In this document: positions 57,001 through 64,000 of the stretch, piece by piece | Position numbering within the stretch: position 1 is the first letter of the stretch | How the letters are laid out: each line of letters begins with the position of its first letter | Assembly: GCA_028554755.1 (NCBI GenBank) | Contig: JAPTOF010000001.1 | Location: forward strand, 6,058,501-6,122,500 | DNA: 64,000 bases | Direction of reading: 5' to 3' | Origin: Cordia subcordata | Taxonomy: Eukaryota > Streptophyta > Magnoliopsida > Boraginales > Cordiaceae | The notes under the pieces: model-generated | What the model saw: the letters and a program-made list of their open reading frames with translations, nothing else | The model's database searches: none | What the model was told of the DNA's origin: nothing | Made by a program: the position numbers and the translations under genes

Positions 57001-59230
57001 GACTTTTATTACCTTCTTTTTGTTTTTCTCTTTAATTTACCGGAGTGACGATGGACTAATTAATAAAAGTGAATGTGAACAGCCAGGAGTAACTTATAGC
57101 TTGTCTAAGGCAACAGTTTTGGCTCATACATTTTTTCTTCAGCTGAAGTCTAGCAATAGGTTGAGATGAACTTTAGGGGGTGCTTTGGAAATGTGTTATG
57201 ATTAGGGTCGGCCAAAAACGTAACCATATGAAGAGCAACCGCGCAAAACACGGACTGGATTCCTCTAGAACACAATTCTTTTACAATTTAATTGGATTTC
57301 CTTTTAGCTAATTGCTATTTAATTGCTTTTTAATCATGGTTAAAAGAATTATTAATTAACATATACCATTAACGGGAGATTTGCTTTCAAAAAAATGGTA
57401 TCATTCGAGGGGTCTGGTCCAATACTACCAAGGATACACATATTCGTGATTCATCATTTTTCACAATGGTAAGAAGATAATTTCTTATATGATAAGAATT
57501 TATGTACTAATTAATATATATAATTTTTGTCGCACCAAAAACAATGAAAAATTGCCAGCTAACTATATATATCTTTGGACAAAATTATGTTTACTTTTTT
57601 AGGAATCGCAAAGAAGGTAAGGGGGCATGCGCATCCACGGAGCCCGACAAGTAGTATGATGAGTAGGAGAGGAAGATCTTTAATAAATTGCCCTCTTTGC
57701 ATGGCCCAGATGGTGACCGTTCCCACTTAGTTCTCTGATTCATGGCAATGTATTTTCGAAAGGGAGCTTATGGTTAATATACTGCTGATTTGTGTTGGTA
57801 ATAAAGTGGGGCAGGACGAGGTTTGCTAACGCTTATTCTGTAATTAGTAGAAAAAGTTTTGTCTGTATCTAATTATATGTGGTACTAGAATAAACTTCTA
57901 GCACTATGTGTGCTCCTACTGCATTTAAAAAAAAAGAAAAAAAACACCTACCTTGTCTGTTAGCATTGGCTAAAACGGTCAATAGGACAGGACCATGGCA
58001 GTAAAATTAGATTAAAATCTCTACCTATTAAAAAGCCCCAATTGTTAATAATATATAAATAAATCGTGATGCAAAAGAATTGCAAAATATTGATCCGAAA
58101 AATTTGAACCTTGGTTTTTAAAGTGATCACGTGAAAATTTTAAATCACCAAATTGATCAAAGAACTTTCATTAATATAACTACGTGACTTCCTGCGCATT
58201 ACACGGATATAAATGTGATATTATAAAATTATAGAAGTATTTATTATATTAACTAACTTTTAAACATATAAACTCGATTAATATCTGGACAGTCATTTAT
58301 GTTGTTATTTAGTTGAAAACAATATTTATTTTCTATATAATCTATTTTGCTGAATTTAGATATTCAAGTTCTTTTTCAAATAGTTGCATACTAAATGTTT
58401 CATTGATTGGTTAGATTGAAATAAGTTATGTTGATGTTTTATTTGAAAAAAATAAATATCGACACAATTTTACCATAATTTTGAAATTATGGCTAGTGAA
58501 TCTATCGTGTAATGTCGACAAAAAGAAAAAAAAAATGGTGTAATGGGTCTATATGGTAAATAGGTTTTGACTATTTGACTTGAGGGCAAAGAGTGTAAGG
58601 AATATTTTAAGTGATGGAAATGGCAAGGGAAAAAAAAAAGAAAGAAGACCATGCACATGACAGTCTCGGGTGGTTTAAAAATTAGGAGGAAGCAAATAAG
58701 AGCCTTGGGATTCTGGCTTTATATAATAGTGCAAATATTTATAATAAAACTATATAATTATATATTGGGGTTGGGGTTGATAAATTATTATCCCCCCTCG
58801 CTCTACTCCTGACAGAAGTTTGGCCAAGCTAGGTAAGTATTCTTCATAAATTTTCTATATTACAGAAGATTGCAAAACGATAACATAAAGTGAATCTCAG
58901 TATTCTTTAAAATGCTCGATGATATATAGATAATGCTGTTTTGATAATTTCTTGAATCTTTCTAAGAATGCTGTTTCAATATTTCATGAATCATTTAAGA
59001 GACCCCTATATTTGGCTAGGCAAAATTGGGGATCAATAATGGCTAGCCAAAACTCGAATTTTCGGAATCTGTTGCGTCAAACAGTGATATGAGATGACAT
59101 CTTCCCAACTGCTAAGCAACGAAAACGTCCATGTATAACACGTTATGCATGATCAATTGTATGTTGAGCTGAAATTTTTGGAGTCGTGTAGAGTAATGAT
59201 AGATGTGATCACTCTATTTTTATCACTCAA

Positions 59231-59273
<43 letters not shown>

Positions 59274-60219
59274 GATAAAAGAAGAGATAAAATTTAAAAG
59301 GTTTCTCAAGTTATCATGCTAATTAACTAGATATAAATATATGAAGTGATATTTGAGCAATAAAAATAAGGTGACATTTAGCAATATTACTCAAATGTGA
59401 AATATGCCCATCATATGGAAAAGAAAGTGTAACTTATATAAAGCAAAAAATAATGCCATCATTTTAATTTTTTTGGTTGAAAATATAGTGTCATCTATTC
59501 TAGAGATTTCGCTTAATAATAAAATGTGAAAGACGCCTAATACATGAAAAAATATGTAACATACAAGAAAGCGAAAATAATGTCATCTTTCTTTTTCTTT
59601 TTTGTTTTTTCTCCCTTTCTTTTCTGTTTTCCCTTTTTCGGTTGGGAGAATAAAGTAACCGAGGCAACTACATGGCAAAAACTTCGTTTTTCAAATTTAA
59701 TTTTCTATGATTCATAAATCACTTTGCTAGGTTAAAAAAATTTTAAATTAAAAACTTTTCGAATGTTCATGTGCTCTGACCATTTGAGATCTTTAAAACT
59801 TAATAAAAGTATTTCTAAAGGAATTACAAATATCCACTAGATTTTCTTTTTTTAAAAGTGAAACTTTTCAAATGATCAGAACACATGATCGGGAAAGTTC
59901 TCAATCTCTTTTTTTTTTTTAAATCCTTTTTCATCCACTAAAATGGTAAATGAATCACGCAATTTTTTTTAAAAAAAAAATTAAACGATCATTTTTTCAC
60001 TAGCTCACGTGGTCAAAAAATAATGCCAAAATATAAAAAAAAATATTAATTTATTTTACATCACTAGTCTCATGAACGGCAAAAATGATATATTTTGTGA
60101 ATCCAAAATATAATAGAAGAACTTAGGAAGGAAAAAAATAATTAAGGGACTTGTTTAATCTATTGCATAAGACAAGGAAACTGAATATCTTTTTTTTTTT
60201 TTTTCTCTAGAGAAACTCA

Positions 60220-60272
<53 letters not shown>

Positions 60273-60520
60273 TCACACTCACACACATATCATGTTAAAT
60301 AATTACTCTAGCTAGTTGTAATTATAATTCATAAACAAAATCTCAAAATGTCAAATATCCTATCATTTTTTCCATGTGATATGTCCCCAATGTCCCTAGC
60401 ACTTCAAAGCAACGATCAAGCAATTACAAACCTTGGAGGATTACACTTTAAAGCAACCTGAATTCTTTGAGATCTAGAATGATCATGTCCTACCCACTTG
60501 TTTAAATGCTTAAAGAGACT
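57001..60520. other. Intergenic AT-rich DNA
   Basis: No convincing exon on either strand. A plausible transcription-start-like stretch (CTTTATATAATAG at 58718, followed by a donor-like CTAG/GTAAGT at 58829) could belong to a non-coding or unidentified transcript, but I found no partner exon. Microsatellites: (TA)n at 59237-59268; (AT)n then (AC)n at 60223-60274. Confidence 0.45.
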
Positions 60521-60521
60521 A

Positions 60522-60738
60522 AGGACTTGTTTAGATTGATTTTTTTAAAGAAGTTTTTCTATTTTTTTGAAAAATATTCTTTTGAGAAGTTAAAATTTTT
60601 TATTCTAACAAAAGTTAAATCTGAACTTTTTTTAAGAGTTTCAACTTTTTCTTTGAAAGTTAAATCAAATATTTATTACAAAAAAAATATATTTTTAAAA
60701 AATATATTTTTTCATGAAAAATAATCCAACCAGGCACT
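60522..60738. mobile_element. MITE-like element
   Basis: The ends GGACTTGTTTAGATTGATTT and (reverse complement) GTGCCTGGTTGGATTATTTT are imperfect inverted repeats around an A/T-rich interior, like the other TTTGG/TTTAG-ended elements of this window. Confidence 0.55.
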
Positions 60739-63700
60739 AGCGCTGCGCTACTATGGATTTATAACACAGTAATCCTCAACTAACTGATCCTAAATTATCA
60801 TGTAATTAATAGCTTGTGCACTGTCTGAAGATTCTCGGAATACAATGTAAGAGATGATATGCCTTATGACCTAATATGAGATCTGCATTGTTCTCACATA
60901 TTAAAGCTATATATTAGAAGTGTAATTCTTCTAGTAAAGCTACGAAATTTCAATTCGAGTTCATGAGTCTTTCTAGTAGTTTAAGATCTAGTTGTGGAAT
61001 TATTTGTTATTCTATGAACACACCGGAAGTACATTTAATTATCAAATGGTTATAATACTTGTGTAATGTCACCTACCTAACTACCACAAAATTCTTGATG
61101 CATCGCCAGAATCAATAGACATTAATTGAGATAAATTAAATGCACATTTCTTTTTCTCTATTGTAGCAAGTGCTCTTTCATTTACGATATGAAATTAATT
61201 GTGAACATAATGGCGAATTTTTACGAGATAATAACACCACAATAGTCTTCGTGTACCATGTGCTATGTTTGACGTTTAATTAATATTGTTATCAAACTTC
61301 GACCTTTTTGAATGCGATTTCTAATGATGATGATTACTAATTTGTTTTTTCTGAATTATGACCCGTATATAATTGATATTATATTATTACAGTCTACTTT
61401 TAAAACTTTCACTATTCTTACCTATAACTGGCCAAGAGAAAACAATACACATGCACACACATACACACTTTATAACTATGAAATTGACATCGAACAAACA
61501 CACACACACACACACACACTCATATCACAGTCCATATTAAAGATACATGTCATGAAGGCTCCAGGGGGTTTAGTTATAATTAATTAATTGGATAAAATTG
61601 TTAATCAAAAGGGATATTGTGAGAACTGTATTTCAAAAATGGCATTTTTATTAGCTTTTCTTAAGTCACAAGACTCGCAACCTCTTCGGATTCAACTTTA
61701 ACTTTGTACATTTGCAAATTGTGATATCAGCATTGGTAATAGTTTAGTAAAGAGTAAGGTATGGACTTTGTCATGGAGGAGAAGTCATGACCTCAGAAAT
61801 ATCAAAAGGGATTACTATTTTGGGCGATAAAGTAATAGGTTATTTACATAAACAATATGAAAAAAGAATTATTATTTTGAAATTAATATGGTTTTGAAAG
61901 TAATTATCAAAATAGTATGTTTATCTTAGGAAGAAAATAAACTTTTGGAAAAGTTTATCTTCCCCAATAACAAACTTCTTTTGGTCGAAGGTGGTACTAA
62001 AATTTATAAGATTCCTGTCAAATTCTTTTGCAATATTCTTACGTTAAATCTCACAAAAGTTTAACCATGAAAAAGTCGAACCTTAGTTTAGACTTCAGGG
62101 AACTATGCCAAATTCTCTTCAAAAAAAGGCAAGTCTAATCACCCCTGCTGCTGCTGTTTTCTTTTTCTTTTTCTTTTTTTTTTTTTGGGGTCAATGTATG
62201 CATACTTTCACCCGTGCTTCTCAAGTTCTTCAGTTTAGATCACTATCACCATTATTTTGTTATATGCCTTATTTTAATATGTTACTTTTGTTATATACCT
62301 TATTTTACTATGTTATTTTTAATACGTAAAATTACTCACATAAATAATATGAAAAAATTAAAATAAATCTCTTATCAACGAATCAAATTATAAGACTTTA
62401 AAGCAAAATTAATGAGCTTGAATCATTGTCATGTGACGTGCTAGGAGATTCGGGCAATTCTTTCAAAGCGTCGTTTTTGTTGAGTTGTAACATAAGTAAT
62501 AATGATGCTTGTTTTGTTTAAAATTGTTATTTTTGTGGATTATATATTTTGAGAATATTATAGAGAATCTAATAGGTATTTTGTAAGAATTTTAAAGTTT
62601 TATCATGAAAACTAATTGATTAATATGAAAAGTAATCTAGAAACTTATACAACAATCTTAAATTTTCTAATTATTTTATGTGAGAGGGAAATATATTTCA
62701 ACGATAAAATCTACGTGCATTTCTCACCTCATGACCATAACAGTCAGGTTGTTAATCTGCAGGTCTCTTCCATCAGAAGGGCTACTCCGGATACAAGTAA
62801 CGGCATGAAGAATGAAGAAAATCAGGTAGGGTTAGCCCACTCTAGTATTACCTATTAATGTAGAATGACTCTGTGTACACTGAGAGGCTTCTAGATTTAA
62901 TTCATACTTCATGCCGGGAAGAAAAGTAAAAAACACAATTAATAGGTATCTTGTGTCATGCCTCGCACGTTCGGGAATTGGAAAACCGAATGTTGAAACG
63001 TCTACAAAAACATAAAAAAAAAATTTGAAAAGAAAATAAAACTGCTGTATGCATCCAAGTCAACAATTAGTGCTAGGCAAGATCAAAAAGTTAGGAGATC
63101 TAGTAAAATCTACGTCCATCAATATTGTTCCAAGCACAAAAAGTGACGGTGTTAAGTAATGATCTTCCAACTTCCATCAAACGCATAATGTGGTCGAAGA
63201 TGGATTCCTTCGTGAGTGGCAGCTATGCCATGAAGTTTACAATTACGCTCCTTCTAAGTATATATGATAAATACGCGCCCCAAAAGATAATCTGATAACC
63301 AAAGGATTGGAGAGCGTCTTCCTTTGATTTGTTTTGCAGCTCTTATGCCACATTCTCTTAGTAAAAAGAACACCCAAAGACAAGGTGTTGAACATCCTCC
63401 AAGCAATACAACAGCGGATTAATTATCAATAATAGATTACTTCATAATTAGAGAACATTTGAGTGATACACGTCCATGGAGAATTGTGCTAGAGGTTAAA
63501 CAATCATGTGTGTTTTTTACTCGTTAAAGATAATGCTAAGTGTTTTTTTTTTTTTTAATTCCAACTCAAAAAGTTGTTTAACAAAAAAATAAGTTGATGT
63601 AATCATATTAATAAGCTGATATAGATTTCGAATTATGGTGTTGTGGTCCGTCACGCATCCACTGGAGCGGTATATATATACTGGTCTCCCAAAGAATTAT

Positions 63701-64000
63701 ATTGCTTGATTTTTCAGCTAATTTGTTTTGGTTTTGTTTTATCTTTTAAATTTTATAACAAGTAACTTATTTTATAAAAAAATTATATTTAGATTTACTT
63801 TAAAATTATAAACTTTATAGTATAGTAGTGCATAGAACGTGTACTTATATTAATCAAGAGTCAGATAATCGTTAATGAGTTACATTGTTAGCTTAGTGTT
63901 CTACCAAATCCTTTGGGGCATTTTTCAGCTAAATCTCTAATGTAAGAGACGATGCATAAGCAGCTTTTCAATCGACTATATTTTAAGATTCCAATCGGTG
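60739..64000. other. Intergenic AT-rich DNA to the window edge
   Basis: Contains a (CA)n run at about 61496-61519 and short T homopolymers. Open frames at 61312-61587, 62105-62329 and 62616-62858 encode low-complexity or motif-free peptides without splice or promoter support. I see no gene. Confidence 0.5.

Noticed and set aside
58718..58840. TATA-like box followed by a donor-like CTAG/GTAAGT
   Set aside because: No second exon found; mentioned only in the intergenic note because the signals alone are common by chance.

Overview
The window is nuclear DNA of a flowering plant, most likely a eudicot. The evidence is GT-AG introns in every gene I could reconstruct, plant-type gene families (long-chain alcohol oxidase, SKIP31-type F-box, PTI1-like kinase, cullin-1, kinesin-5), very AT-rich intergenic DNA, and plant transposons (PIF/Harbinger, hAT, Tourist-like MITEs, Ty3/gypsy, copia-type LTRs, SINEs, a Helitron). 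I cannot name the species. No rRNA, tRNA gene, CRISPR array or bacterial-type operon is visible.

Layout. (1) 0-10.1 kb: a decayed, minus-strand SKIP31-like F-box pseudogene of six recognisable exons. One intron is split by a 5.6-kb PIF/Harbinger element (2246-7883, TTA target duplication) carrying a dead transposase and a Myb/SANT-like partner ORF; a SINE lies 3' of it. (2) 10.3-12.66 kb: the 3' end of a degenerate Ty3/gypsy element with its LTR, split by a hAT remnant (8-bp target duplication) and a Tourist-like MITE. (3) 12.66-20.5 kb: a mosaic of broken gene pieces: alcohol-oxidase exon 3, PTI1-like kinase exons 1 and 2, three cullin-1 exons and kinesin-5 motor pieces. The first 5.6 kb of this reappears inverted at 39.2-45.0 kb. 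(4) 21.5-25.1 kb: an intact gene with an untranslated first exon and seven coding exons, for a 380-residue protein I do not recognise. (5) 25.7-35.3 kb: a kelch-like beta-propeller gene (32502-34130, minus) interrupted by a single TAG but otherwise open through a spliced last exon, plus an inverted partial copy at 26.0-27.2 kb. Between them lies AT-rich DNA with several tandem-repeat arrays. (6) 35.7-37.6 kb: two LTR-like sequences. (7) 39.2-45.0 kb: the right arm of the inverted duplication, carrying an unusual SINE. (8) 46.96-54.53 kb: an apparently functional three-exon long-chain fatty alcohol oxidase gene, whose large second intron contains the parent of the duplicated units. (9) 54.6-64 kb: intergenic DNA with a short non-autonomous Helitron (55801-56596), MITEs and microsatellites.

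The genes do not form a pathway. The window's main interest is structural: a fatty alcohol oxidase locus that has shed 5' exon-3 plus intron fragments twice, in opposite orientations about 21 kb apart, together with fragments of an already rearranged kinase gene. Only the alcohol oxidase and the unknown seven-exon gene look intact. The kelch-like gene is one codon away from intact.
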